Shown: positions 1 through 9,327 of the stretch, piece by piece
How positions within the stretch are numbered: the stretch's first letter is position 1
Layout: the number at the start of each line of letters is the position of its first letter
Origin: Tritrichomonas musculus
Taxonomy: Eukaryota > Parabasalia > Tritrichomonadida > Tritrichomonadidae
Assembly: GCA_039105265.1 (NCBI GenBank)
Contig: JAPFFF010000042.1
Span: 372,001 to 436,000, forward strand
Reading direction: 5' to 3'
DNA length: 64,000 nt
Notes under the pieces: generated by a model
What the model was told of the DNA's origin: nothing
The model's input: the letters and a program-made list of their open reading frames with translations, nothing else
Databases searched by the model: none
Translations under genes and position numbers: made by a program

Positions 1-157
1 GAATATTGAATACACGCTAATAAGATTATTCTTATACTTATATATACTTACCACAGCGTTTTAATAGTAAAATAATTATTTTAATTGCAAAATAAATAAT
101 CAATCAAGAATGTTATTAATTACCTGAATTAGTAAACGGACATAATTAGATTTTATA

Positions 158-2434
158 ATGGCTAGCGAAAGTGTTATTGCAGAAGTTCGAGAAAGATTTG
201 ATAAATTCCTTCGTGACTATAGCGAAGGAGACAAAATATACTATCAGGAAAAGATTGATCAAATGATTAGTGAAGATTTAACAACTCTTGTTGTCGATTA
301 TGAGCATATACTCAGTTACGATTCAACTTTAGCAAATAGTATTGATCTTTATTTTTATCGTTTTGAACCAGTTTTAAATCAATCACTTCAAGAATATGTG
401 AAAGAAGTAAATCAAAAATATGTTCGTGATAACCACGGTGATAGACACTTCTATATCGCTATATCAAATTTTCCTATCCAATCTTCAATTCGTGAAATCC
501 GAGCATCTCATATTGGCCAACTTTTTTCTTTTTCTGGTACAGTTACAAGGACATCTGAAGTTAGGCCAGAATTATTAAATGCAACATTTAAATGCAGGGT
601 TTGTGGCGCAGAAATACCCAATATACATCAAAACTTCCAATATACAGAACCATCCATTTGTCCAACTAAATCATGCAATAACCGTTCTAAATTCGAACTC
701 CTTGCAGATCGTTCAACTTTTGTTGACTGGCAGAGAGTTCTTGTACAAGAAAATCCTTCGGAAGTTCCATCAGGATCAATGCCAAGGACGATTGAAGTTA
801 TTCTAAGAAATGACTTTGTTGAATCTGTAAAACCTGGTGATCGTGTTGTTTTTGTTGGCACACCAGTTGCTGTTCCAGAAATTCCACGTCGAATTCTTGG
901 TGAAAAACCAATTCTGCAAAGGCCAGCAGGATTTGAAATGGATGGCGTTGCTGGCATAAAGAGCTATGGATCTCGTGAATTAACATACCGTCTTTCTTTT
1001 CTTGGCTTATCAGTTCGACAAATTGAAGATGATCAGCAACCTGAAACAGACTCTGAAAAAGCTGAAATTATGGCAATACGAAACTCACAAAATCTTTATG
1101 ATAAATTATCACATTCAATCGCACCAAATGTATATGGCCATGACGAAGTTAAAAGGGGAATTTTACTTATGCTTTTAGGAGGAGTTCCTAGAGTTACACC
1201 TGATAAAATTAAACTTCGTGGGGATGTTAATATTTGTATTGTTGGTGATCCTTCAACTGCCAAATCTCAATTTTTGAAGTTTGTTTCAAATACAATTCCA
1301 CGATCAATTTATACTTCTGGCCAATCCTCATCAGCAGCAGGTTTAACAGCATCAGTCACAAAAGATATTGAAACTGGCGATTATACAATAGAAGCAGGAG
1401 CTATGATGCTTGCAGATCATGGAATATGCTGTATTGATGAATTTGATAAGATGAATATTGTTGATCAAGTTGCAATTCATGAAGCAATGGAACAACAAAC
1501 TATTTCAATTGCTAAAGCAGGAATTCATGCAACATTAAATGCTCAAACATCTGTTTTAGCAGCGGCTAATCCAATTAGCGGACGTTATGATAAATCAAAA
1601 CCATTAAGAGCTAACCTTAATTTAAGTGCCCCAATTATGTCACGTTTCGATCTTTTCTTCGTCATTGTTGATGAATGCCAACAAGAAGCAGATAAACGTA
1701 TTGCGGAACACATTTTTGCTGTTCACCGTGAAATTCCATCACAATTCGACAACGATCACTTTTCAACAGAACAACTTCGTCGTTACATCAAATTTGCAAA
1801 GAAACTTGAACCAAAGATTACACCTGAAGCAAGAAAAGAGCTTGAACATGCGTATGTCAATTTAAGAGAAGAAGACTCTAATGGTGTCTCAAGATCATCT
1901 TATAGAATTACTGTTAGACAGCTAGAGGCCATGATTCGTCTTAGCGAATCATTAGCCAAGATGAATCTTGATAATGAAGTCAAAGTTGATTATGTTAGAG
2001 AAGCAACAAGGCTTTTAAAGAAATCAATTATTCAAGTTGAATCAGAGCCAGTTCAACTTGGAGATATTCCAAGAGAGCTTATTAACGATCAAATCAATAA
2101 AGACGAACAGGACAATGAAGAACAGCACCAACAAACAGAACAAAGAACCATTACATTTGAGCAATATAGAAAGATATCAAGAATCATTATATATCATCTT
2201 CAAGAAATTGAACACCAAAGAAATGAGGGAGTTCAAGTTCCTAAACAAGATGTAGATCAAATCACAGATTGGTGGCTCAGAAAGAATGAAGATGACTATA
2301 CTCAATTAGAAGATATTGAAAAAGATGTCGAAATTATTAAATTGGTTATAAATCGGCTAATAAATGTTGACCATGCTCTTATTTTAGGAGATGATGATGA
2401 AATATCAGTTCATCCAAACTACACTGATGATTGA
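158..2434 (+). CDS. MCM6: MCM6, subunit of the MCM2-7 replicative helicase
   Basis: The 758-residue product has the full MCM layout. An N-terminal OB-fold region carries a zinc ribbon near residues 146-175 (CxxC, then C-x4-C). The AAA+ core has Walker A GDPSTAKS near residue 363, Walker B CCIDEFDKM near 424 and the arginine finger MSRFDLFF near 494. The zinc-ribbon wording and the PRTIEVILR segment fit MCM6 better than MCM2-5 or 7. In the family, MCM6 sits in the MCM2-7 ring that unwinds DNA at nuclear origins. The C-terminus has a winged-helix-like tail after a Q/E-rich linker. The start is ATG; no TCATT initiator is visible just upstream. Length is normal for MCM6 (about 750-850) and nothing looks broken. 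Confidence 0.93.
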   Translation: MASESVIAEVRERFDKFLRDYSEGDKIYYQEKIDQMISEDLTTLVVDYEHILSYDSTLANSIDLYFYRFEPVLNQSLQEYVKEVNQKYVRDNHGDRHFYIAISNFPIQSSIREIRASHIGQLFSFSGTVTRTSEVRPELLNATFKCRVCGAEIPNIHQNFQYTEPSICPTKSCNNRSKFELLADRSTFVDWQRVLVQENPSEVPSGSMPRTIEVILRNDFVESVKPGDRVVFVGTPVAVPEIPRRILGEKPILQRPAGFEMDGVAGIKSYGSRELTYRLSFLGLSVRQIEDDQQPETDSEKAEIMAIRNSQNLYDKLSHSIAPNVYGHDEVKRGILLMLLGGVPRVTPDKIKLRGDVNICIVGDPSTAKSQFLKFVSNTIPRSIYTSGQSSSAAGLTASVTKDIETGDYTIEAGAMMLADHGICCIDEFDKMNIVDQVAIHEAMEQQTISIAKAGIHATLNAQTSVLAAANPISGRYDKSKPLRANLNLSAPIMSRFDLFFVIVDECQQEADKRIAEHIFAVHREIPSQFDNDHFSTEQLRRYIKFAKKLEPKITPEARKELEHAYVNLREEDSNGVSRSSYRITVRQLEAMIRLSESLAKMNLDNEVKVDYVREATRLLKKSIIQVESEPVQLGDIPRELINDQINKDEQDNEEQHQQTEQRTITFEQYRKISRIIIYHLQEIEHQRNEGVQVPKQDVDQITDWWLRKNEDDYTQLEDIEKDVEIIKLVINRLINVDHALILGDDDEISVHPNYTDD

Positions 2435-2658
2435 TTTTAGAACAATTTAATGAAAGAACTATTTAGTCATAAGGATAAAAATATTTCATGATTTATTCAT
2501 ATATTTGATGATTTTATTATAAAAATCTCTTTTGTGAAGAGGAAAATTCATTTTTTTATTTTTTTATTTTTTTTTTTTTTTGATCAAACTTGACAAAGAT
2601 TTGAGAATATAAATGGTTTGAAACTTGATAAAATTTTATCCTAATAATTTTCAGCATT

Positions 2659-2664
2659 TCATTA
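2659..2664 (+). promoter_or_regulatory. Putative initiator (TCATTA) of the USP gene
   Basis: TCATTA lies three bases before the ATG at 2667. It fits the trichomonad initiator consensus TCA-Py-T/A, which is known to lie within about 20 bases of the start codon. It also supports choosing this ATG. Confidence 0.5.
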
Positions 2665-2666
2665 GA

Positions 2667-3875
2667 ATGAGGCATTTAGGAACCGAGCCTCACTGGGTTT
2701 CTATTTCAAACAAAGTTACATATCCAGATGATATTAAAAGTCGTTACAACACTATTATGACAACATTTATTAAAGATTTTGAATCTGATTTTGCTAAAAA
2801 CCTTTCTGAAAGAAATTTTACATTTAAAAATATGATAATACAGCCACGTGGTCTTACAAATGAGCGCCTTATGTGCTTTGCTAATTCTTCAATTCAGCTA
2901 TTATTTTCATCTCCACACTTTGTGAGTTTTGCTTACTTTATGAAGATGAATCTACCATTATTTTCACCTCGGCAGTTAGAGTTAGTTCCAGCATGGAGAT
3001 TATTCTGCCAGTTTTTATCAGGTTTTCAATTTTCAGACTCAGCAACGTCTGATGGGGCACTCCCGTCCTTAAAATCGCTTTCATTAAAAAAAGAAGGACC
3101 TACAAGTTTAAAAATTCTTGATCCTGTATTTGGTCAATTTAGTAGCCAAAGACAGCCATTATATCAAGAAGATGCAATTGAATTTCTTTTATATTTTTTA
3201 GGCAAGCTTCATGAAGAACTTCTTAAATTAATGAAGCTTGATCCACAGGTTTCTAAAAATGATAATGATGGATGGCGAGTTGCAGGCTCAAATAGAAAAA
3301 GCATCAAACTCACCGAAACTCAAGGCGAATTTTCTCCTCTTTTCGATATTTTTGCGACTTTAATCCATTCAGATACAATGGAACATAATGTAACTCGATC
3401 TGTTAACAAAGAGTCTCTTGTTGTGCTTCCTCTAGCAATACGAGGTGTTACCAAACTTAGTGAAGCCCTGGAGCAATTCACATCAATTGAAAGAATTACA
3501 GAAACCATTACCAAAAAAGCAACATTTTATTTCCTCCCTAAAACATTAATTATAGGCCTAAAGCGCTTTGACTTTGATCCATTTAATTCCCAATTAGTTA
3601 AAATCCGTCAAATCATTGAATATCCAGATGTTTTAACAATGAACAAGGTCAATAACCAAGGGCCAATTCAATACCAATTATGCGGAATAGTAGAACACAT
3701 TGGTGGTTCTCCTGAAGGAGGCCACTACGTTTGTTATACCAAACGAATTGATGGCCATTGGTCAAAATTTGATGATAGAACAGTAACATCTATTGATGAT
3801 GATCAGCATCTTGGAATAGAAGCATATCTACTCTTATATAACCAAATAACTTCAGCAAGAACAGATAATACATAA
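2667..3875 (+). CDS. Ubiquitin-specific protease (USP, peptidase C19), USP10-like
   Basis: The 402-residue product has a UCH/USP fold. The Cys box RGLTNERLMCFANSSIQ places the nucleophile at about Cys70. The His box GGSPEGGHYVCY followed by WSKFDDRTV lies near the C-terminus, so the catalytic Cys and His are kept. The Cys box differs from the usual GNTCFMN (RLMCFAN here). The PRGL...N opening resembles USP10. Family role: removal of ubiquitin from proteins. The frame is open further upstream without an ATG; the ATG at 2667 is preceded by TCATTA. No ubiquitin-binding extra domain is seen, so the substrate cannot be inferred. Confidence 0.82.
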   Translation: MRHLGTEPHWVSISNKVTYPDDIKSRYNTIMTTFIKDFESDFAKNLSERNFTFKNMIIQPRGLTNERLMCFANSSIQLLFSSPHFVSFAYFMKMNLPLFSPRQLELVPAWRLFCQFLSGFQFSDSATSDGALPSLKSLSLKKEGPTSLKILDPVFGQFSSQRQPLYQEDAIEFLLYFLGKLHEELLKLMKLDPQVSKNDNDGWRVAGSNRKSIKLTETQGEFSPLFDIFATLIHSDTMEHNVTRSVNKESLVVLPLAIRGVTKLSEALEQFTSIERITETITKKATFYFLPKTLIIGLKRFDFDPFNSQLVKIRQIIEYPDVLTMNKVNNQGPIQYQLCGIVEHIGGSPEGGHYVCYTKRIDGHWSKFDDRTVTSIDDDQHLGIEAYLLLYNQITSARTDNT

Positions 3876-3981
3876 TTATCCTTTATATTTGTTAAAACTA
3901 TACCTATTTCTATCTAAATTTCGTTTTTACTTTATTATTATTTGATGTAGAACGTTTATTAATAATTGTATAAATTGGTAA

Positions 3982-4611
3982 ATGTCAAATTCCATAACTG
4001 CAAAGGAACTTGAAGAAGCTTTGGCTGATTATAACAAGGCATATGATTTCACAGTAAAAACACATAAGTCTGATATGGATAGAATTAATAATTTAAATGG
4101 GCTAATGACTAATTTTGACGATTTTTTTTATGAGTATGTATATGTTGTAATGGCATCGGGCTTTAAAGGAAAGATAGCTGCTAGACTTACACCAGAATTA
4201 GTAAAATGCCACGGTGACATGGATAAAATGCAACAAATATTCAAGAACCAAAGAAAACTTGATTCAATTAAAAAAATATGGGACATGAAAAACGATTGGG
4301 AAGATCTCCGAAAGTCTTTTAAAACTGTCAATGACCTGATGAAGCTCCCTTACATAGGGGAAATAACTAAATACCATCTTGCAAGAAATATCGGCCTTCT
4401 TTCTTGCGCAAAACCAGATTTACATCTTTGCAAATGGGTTGGAAAAATCACAGGCAAAAATGATGAAGAGACTGTTTCAATGGTCACACAAGCAATTGCT
4501 GACAAAGTTGGAAGGAAACAAGGAACCGTTGATTTTGCACTCTGGGTTTGGCTCTCTCATCATATGGGAGAAGAAGCTGAATGCTGTCATGGCGGATATG
4601 CTCTTCGTTGA
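3982..4611 (+). CDS. HhH-GPD-like DNA glycosylase
   Basis: The 209-residue product has a helix-hairpin-helix signature (LPYIGEITKYHLARNIG, residues 122-138) followed by KPDLHL, whose Asp146 aligns with the catalytic aspartate of HhH-GPD base-excision glycosylases. The lysine of bifunctional enzymes (LPGVGxK) is not at its usual place, which suggests a monofunctional glycosylase if it is active. This hairpin-plus-KPD arrangement recalls small bacterial and phage-type glycosylases, from memory rather than a search. The C-terminus has HH and CCH residues but no clear Fe-S cluster spacing. It lies about 100 bases after the USP gene on the same strand. Confidence 0.6.
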   Translation: MSNSITAKELEEALADYNKAYDFTVKTHKSDMDRINNLNGLMTNFDDFFYEYVYVVMASGFKGKIAARLTPELVKCHGDMDKMQQIFKNQRKLDSIKKIWDMKNDWEDLRKSFKTVNDLMKLPYIGEITKYHLARNIGLLSCAKPDLHLCKWVGKITGKNDEETVSMVTQAIADKVGRKQGTVDFALWVWLSHHMGEEAECCHGGYALR

Positions 4612-4853
4612 AATGATGGATTCTCCTTTTTAATATTCATTTTGTTTGGAAGTTATTCGTGCTCAAATTTTCAGTATTCATTAAATAAAGAAGAGTAATT
4701 ATAATGAAATATCATATTTAATCTTAGCATATTTTATTTTATCTCATAATACAAATAAGCTTTAAACATTTAAAACATCATTGCACATTATAATTACAAG
4801 CAACATATAAATAATAAAAAAATATAAAATGATATACCTGATATACCATACAC

Positions 4854-5231
4854 TTATTTGCAAGCTTTGGCTATCTCTTGACCAATGTATACAAATAACG
4901 CTCCAAAAATATGATTAACAAGAATGTTGACAACAGCAATCAAATAGTCTCTATCTAACCCAAGTTTGAGCGTTTGAGTTGCCATTGTTGACCAAGTAGT
5001 AAAGCCACCTAAAAATCCAGATGTAATGCTTGTTCTAAGGTGTTCTGTATATCGAGGCCAATTTGGACATTCAGCGAAAAAACCAACAAGCAAGCATCCA
5101 ACGATATTGATTATAAAAACTGGCAATGGAAATTTCTTTGAATAGCATAAACCAAATAAATCTAATATGGAGGCTCGGCAGAAAGCACCAATTGCTCCAC
5201 CTATTGCTACATAAAGTGTTTCAATACCCAT
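4854..5231 (-). CDS. CrcB/Fluc-family fluoride channel (single domain)
   Basis: The product is about 125 residues with four hydrophobic segments. It carries CrcB/Fluc hallmarks: GGAIGAFCRASI near the N-terminus, NIVGCLLVGFF in the second segment, and SGFLGGFTTWST with the phenylalanine/threonine pore motif. Fluc proteins dimerise in the membrane and export fluoride. It is one domain long, like bacterial Fluc; fungal and plant FEX proteins are usually fused double-domain forms. The frame is open a few codons upstream to a GTG, but the ATG at 5231 gives the natural start of the first membrane segment. It is divergent from the RasGEF gene, with about 57 bases between the two starts. Confidence 0.88.
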   Translation of the reverse strand: MGIETLYVAIGGAIGAFCRASILDLFGLCYSKKFPLPVFIINIVGCLLVGFFAECPNWPRYTEHLRTSITSGFLGGFTTWSTMATQTLKLGLDRDYLIAVVNILVNHIFGALFVYIGQEIAKACK

Positions 5232-5288
5232 TGATATTTTCACCTCAATAGGTCAAAATAATTCAAATAAGTAAATTTATATTCAAAA

Positions 5289-7049
5289 ATGTCTTCTTTT
5301 GCTTCATCAAACAATGATAGTTATCATGGAAGCTTCACACCACCTATCATAAAACCACCTCTTCCGATCTCCTCTGAATATGAGATGATGAGCGAATTCT
5401 ATAATCATAATCAAGTTGATAGATCTACTTGGCATGAACGAGCAATGGAAGAATGCCCAGAAGTATTACAATACCGCGAAAGAGTCAATCCAATTGCTCG
5501 TGCAGCGAAATTTGCAAGTTTATTTTTACCTCCGAATCGTCTTATAGATCAGGAAGTCCTCCTTTCAATCATTTCTCAACATCTCAGAACTCTTGCTCTT
5601 GTTGATACAGAATCAGCTCTTCACGACGAATGGGATGGTCCTTACGATATTCCCTCTCAACTTCTCAAATCGCAGCTCACATTTCTAGTTCAACGAGGAA
5701 TATTTCATGCAGAACAATTTTGGAGGTTATCACCAGGTCATTCAAATCTTCCAGAGAAAGAACGCCAGAAGCAATTTGATGCAATCATTTCCCAAATCAT
5801 TGGCCCACCAGTAATTCCTATTCCAATTTCTGATTCACCGATAGAACAAGAATCCTTCCTTGATGAACGATTTGCAGTTAGATCACCAGAAAATAATGCT
5901 TTATGTAGTGCCTCTTTCAATCAATTAATTATGCTCTTAACTGTTAATAAAGATACTACTGAAATACCGCCTCTAGTTGATGACAATACCATCGATGACT
6001 TAGCAACAGCTTTTTGCTTGACTTATAACTCTTTTGTTAAGTCTATTAACCTACTTTCAAAACTCAGAGAAAGATTTCAAATGGCTTTTAAAAACGATGA
6101 TAAAGTTATGGCTGACTTAACATTTGACTTTTTCAAAAAATGGGTTACAGAGTCTGGAAGTGAAATTGAGCAATCTACTCTCGAAGCAATAAAACGATTT
6201 TATAATGAAGAATTAAAAGAACATTTTCCAGATCAAACAGATGACATATTTGTTCAATCAGATAAAAATGAATCTTTGATTGATTTTTCCAAAGCTCCAC
6301 CAGTTGATCTTTCACAAGGAAAAAACACGAAAAAAGGATATAACTTATGGACAGATGGCAATTTTTGGATTGGCAATTTCAAAATAGAAGATATAAACCC
6401 GATTGAAATAGCTCGTCAAATGACATATTGGAGTTGCGTTCGTTTTTATGCATTGAGGCGAACAGAGTTCATTGATTGTGCTTGGGATAAACCTCGCCTT
6501 CGTCATAGAGCACCAAATATTGTTTCGTTGCTTAATCATGAAGTGATGTTGTCGAAGTGGGTTCAATCATCAATTGAGACAGAAAACAGCTTTTTTGGAT
6601 TCATTATGCAAGTTATTAAATGTCTTTATGAGCTTCAGAATTTTAATGATACATATGGTTTGTTTTCTGGAATATTCAATCTTGGAGGAGAGTTGCAAAA
6701 TGAACTCTCAAATTCTCTCGACAAGAAAATGAAATCATTTTACAACGATCTTACTGATAAGTATAACGAAGTTGGCACATATCAATCTATAAGGAAAGAG
6801 TACGATAATGCACTAAATTCAGACAAACCAACTCTACCATATTTAAGAGTTAGTTGCTCTTCTGTTTATGCTGTTTCACAAATAGAGTCAATTACAGAAA
6901 ACGGCCTTATAAATCTTTACAAAGCATTAAGACCTTACAGATTTATAATGGAAGTTGATAAGTGCAAAGCTAAAAAATATAGCTTCCTACCAATCAAACA
7001 GATACAACAAAAACTTGACAATTTGCCAATTGCAGGTAATAATGAATAG
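5289..7049 (+). CDS. Ras guanine-nucleotide exchange factor (RasGEF/CDC25 domain)
   Basis: The 586-residue product ends in a CDC25-type RasGEF domain from about residue 365. It opens with INPIEIARQMTYW, followed by a segment with many conserved positions (NIVSLLNHEVMLSKWV, then FNDTYGLFSGIFNL, then PTLPYLRV). The middle (about 200-300) matches a RasGEF N-terminal helical module. Residues 80-110 (LLSIISQHL...ESALHDEWD) look LisH-like. Family role: loading a Ras-like GTPase with GTP at membranes. Trichomonads have many such proteins and the target GTPase cannot be told. ATG start; TCAAA lies just upstream. Confidence 0.85.
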   Translation: MSSFASSNNDSYHGSFTPPIIKPPLPISSEYEMMSEFYNHNQVDRSTWHERAMEECPEVLQYRERVNPIARAAKFASLFLPPNRLIDQEVLLSIISQHLRTLALVDTESALHDEWDGPYDIPSQLLKSQLTFLVQRGIFHAEQFWRLSPGHSNLPEKERQKQFDAIISQIIGPPVIPIPISDSPIEQESFLDERFAVRSPENNALCSASFNQLIMLLTVNKDTTEIPPLVDDNTIDDLATAFCLTYNSFVKSINLLSKLRERFQMAFKNDDKVMADLTFDFFKKWVTESGSEIEQSTLEAIKRFYNEELKEHFPDQTDDIFVQSDKNESLIDFSKAPPVDLSQGKNTKKGYNLWTDGNFWIGNFKIEDINPIEIARQMTYWSCVRFYALRRTEFIDCAWDKPRLRHRAPNIVSLLNHEVMLSKWVQSSIETENSFFGFIMQVIKCLYELQNFNDTYGLFSGIFNLGGELQNELSNSLDKKMKSFYNDLTDKYNEVGTYQSIRKEYDNALNSDKPTLPYLRVSCSSVYAVSQIESITENGLINLYKALRPYRFIMEVDKCKAKKYSFLPIKQIQQKLDNLPIAGNNE

Positions 7050-7865
7050 AATCTTTTTAATATTAAAAGATAATTAATTTCGATGAACATTTTACCATTA
7101 AGAAAGTATCAACAGTTTTATTTTATACTGTGATAATTTATCATCTCAATATTTTTAATACAACTGTTAAGTTAAAATACAATTATAACATTTCAATAAT
7201 CATTTAGATAAGCAGTACTGAAAAAAATGCTTACGAATTTAATAATAAGGATTTATAATAAATTTATCGCCATACATGTTTTGATCTTAATGCCTCATTT
7301 TTTATAAAAGAATTTAATCACTATTTCTTTATATATTGTTTTATTTATGCAAATAATATTCTTACTTTTCTCAAATTTCAGAATTCAATTAATTTAAATG
7401 ACGAATGATGTTTACAAATTAGATATAATATTTTATATTTATTTTTTAATAGAAATTATTTTAAAAAAAAGTTGTTCCATTTAAAGTTAAAAGATATATT
7501 TGTAAAACAATATTGAAATGTCATCTCAAAATAGAACTCTAAAAAAGTTTTCAACTTTAAGAAAAAAACCTCTAAAAAAGTTTTGTTATCAAAATCAAGT
7601 CATTCAAAATATGAGATAAGTGTATTTACTTTTGTGATATCATTCAAAAAGTGAAAAATCTTCAGAAAAAATAATCAAATAAAAATGTTGAAGAAAATAT
7701 CTTTTTTCATTTTTACATGACTTTTACTGAGGTTGCATACATCTTATCGGGCGCAGAGCGAATTTGGAACTGAATTGAAGCCACATAGCTGGTGGTGAGA
7801 ATTGGAGCAAATGATTATTATAAAAAAGCAATAGGCAACTTTTTCAAAAGAAAATTTTATAAATT
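7050..7865. other. Intergenic spacer with a GC-richer island
   Basis: AT-rich spacer without a convincing reading frame. Around 7732-7815 composition shifts to visibly higher GC (for example TATCGGGCGCAGAGCG), immediately before the next gene. It could be a 5' leader, a small RNA or a decayed fragment. I recognised no tRNA box or snRNA core. Confidence 0.4.
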
Positions 7866-8948
7866 ATGATATTTTTACATCCAGCATTAGCTCTTTGCCT
7901 CTTGCAAAATACAATGAATGATAAAGAATTAATTTCATCGTATAGAATTGAATATCGCTCAGTTATTATTTTTAAACACCTTCCGAAAAATATTTCTAAA
8001 ATCCACTATAAACCAAATTTTTCAAAAGAACAATTGCCAAAAAAGAATCACAAACCATTTGGTGCTTTTTTTCCATACGGCGGGCTCATAAAATTTGATG
8101 ATCCAATTCCAAAAGAAGATATGATTGTTATTAATATTCCACATGAATGCAGACATATATATATATCAACTCTTTCAAGTAGCTTTTTTCGAATTGGGAC
8201 GCCCCCTTCAAATGTTACATTTGAAAAAAATCTCAATCTATGTTTATTAAGTGTTGGAAATCCATCTCATATAAAAGTGAAAATGAACTTGGAATCATTT
8301 TCAAAATTATCATTTATGTCGATTGATAATTCTATTGTATCTCGCAATGTATACAATGGTAATCAAACTTTGATTGAGCATTTTGATCAAAGCCTTTTAC
8401 TTCTCTTTCAGACGTCTTATTTTTATTTAAACAATTTTGTTAACATATCAATTAATCAAATTTCAAATGCATTAAAATTTGAGCCTCATTCAGTGTTTAT
8501 CTCGAAAACTTTACTGAATGGTAGCTTTTGCCTATTGCTTGAGGACTCAAACCATGATTCTCATTCATATGATACGCCAAATATCGCTGAAGATTTAATC
8601 AAGCCAACTTTTCAGCATCATCAATTTAAAAATAATCGTCAACATAATGATAACATTTTTGATGATTATCATGAAGATTACAAGCCATCTTACAATTTAG
8701 GTGAAAATAATGATGATTTTTCTGATGATGACAGTTTTCTTATCAAAAATACTGCAATATCAGTTTTTGTGGCATGCGGAGCTATTTTTATTGGATGTTA
8801 CAGCATATGCTACGTTTTATCTTATAGAGTTCCAAACAAGAAAGGTGCAAATAAAAAATCAAATAATGGCATTTTATTAAATGAAGATAATAGCTTTAAT
8901 AACACAGTTCCACCAGTAATATCTCAATATAATCGGCATTATACATAA
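7866..8948 (+). CDS. Predicted type I membrane protein, trichomonad hypothetical
   Basis: The 360-residue product is not recognised. The N-terminus (MIFLHPALALCLLQ) is a short signal-peptide-like segment. One strong membrane segment lies near residues 297-320 (AISVFVACGAIFIGCYSICY), followed by a basic and then polar tail. The ectodomain is about 270 residues with low-complexity H/N/D content just before the membrane. This layout (signal peptide, ectodomain, single span, short cytosolic tail) is common among trichomonad surface proteins. No domain name can be supported. ATG start; no TCATT initiator is obvious. Confidence 0.6.
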   Translation: MIFLHPALALCLLQNTMNDKELISSYRIEYRSVIIFKHLPKNISKIHYKPNFSKEQLPKKNHKPFGAFFPYGGLIKFDDPIPKEDMIVINIPHECRHIYISTLSSSFFRIGTPPSNVTFEKNLNLCLLSVGNPSHIKVKMNLESFSKLSFMSIDNSIVSRNVYNGNQTLIEHFDQSLLLLFQTSYFYLNNFVNISINQISNALKFEPHSVFISKTLLNGSFCLLLEDSNHDSHSYDTPNIAEDLIKPTFQHHQFKNNRQHNDNIFDDYHEDYKPSYNLGENNDDFSDDDSFLIKNTAISVFVACGAIFIGCYSICYVLSYRVPNKKGANKKSNNGILLNEDNSFNNTVPPVISQYNRHYT

Positions 8949-9327
8949 TCACATCAATACTGTCGTACATAAGCAAACTTTCTGCAACTTTTTTTGATTC
9001 TTTATCCTCAAAATTACCAAAATGTGTCAATTCTATTTCCACAATCACAACATCATCAATATATAGAATGATTTTTCTATTTAAATTTCACAACAAATTG
9101 GATTTTTTTCTTTCCACCAATTTTATGTAAGGTATTGCAATTTTGTATATATTTGTTAATATGCTTTCGCCCAAGATCAATAAATTAAATATGTTGTTTG
9201 ATTTCAATATTTTTTTTTTTTTTTTAACTTAATATTCCTCGATTAATGTCGAATTTGATAAATTTTTAATTGAATATAAAATACACGGTTTTGATCAAAC
9301 AAAATTTTTGAATTCATTAAAATTTAA
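8949..9327. other. Intergenic spacer
   Basis: AT-rich spacer with a T run near 9210-9226. The ASCC1-like gene's initiator lies at its right end. I see nothing else in it. Confidence 0.5.
9314..9319 (+). promoter_or_regulatory. Putative initiator (TCATTA) of the ASCC1-like gene
   Basis: TCATTA nine bases before the ATG at 9328, matching the trichomonad initiator consensus in sequence and spacing. Confidence 0.5.
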
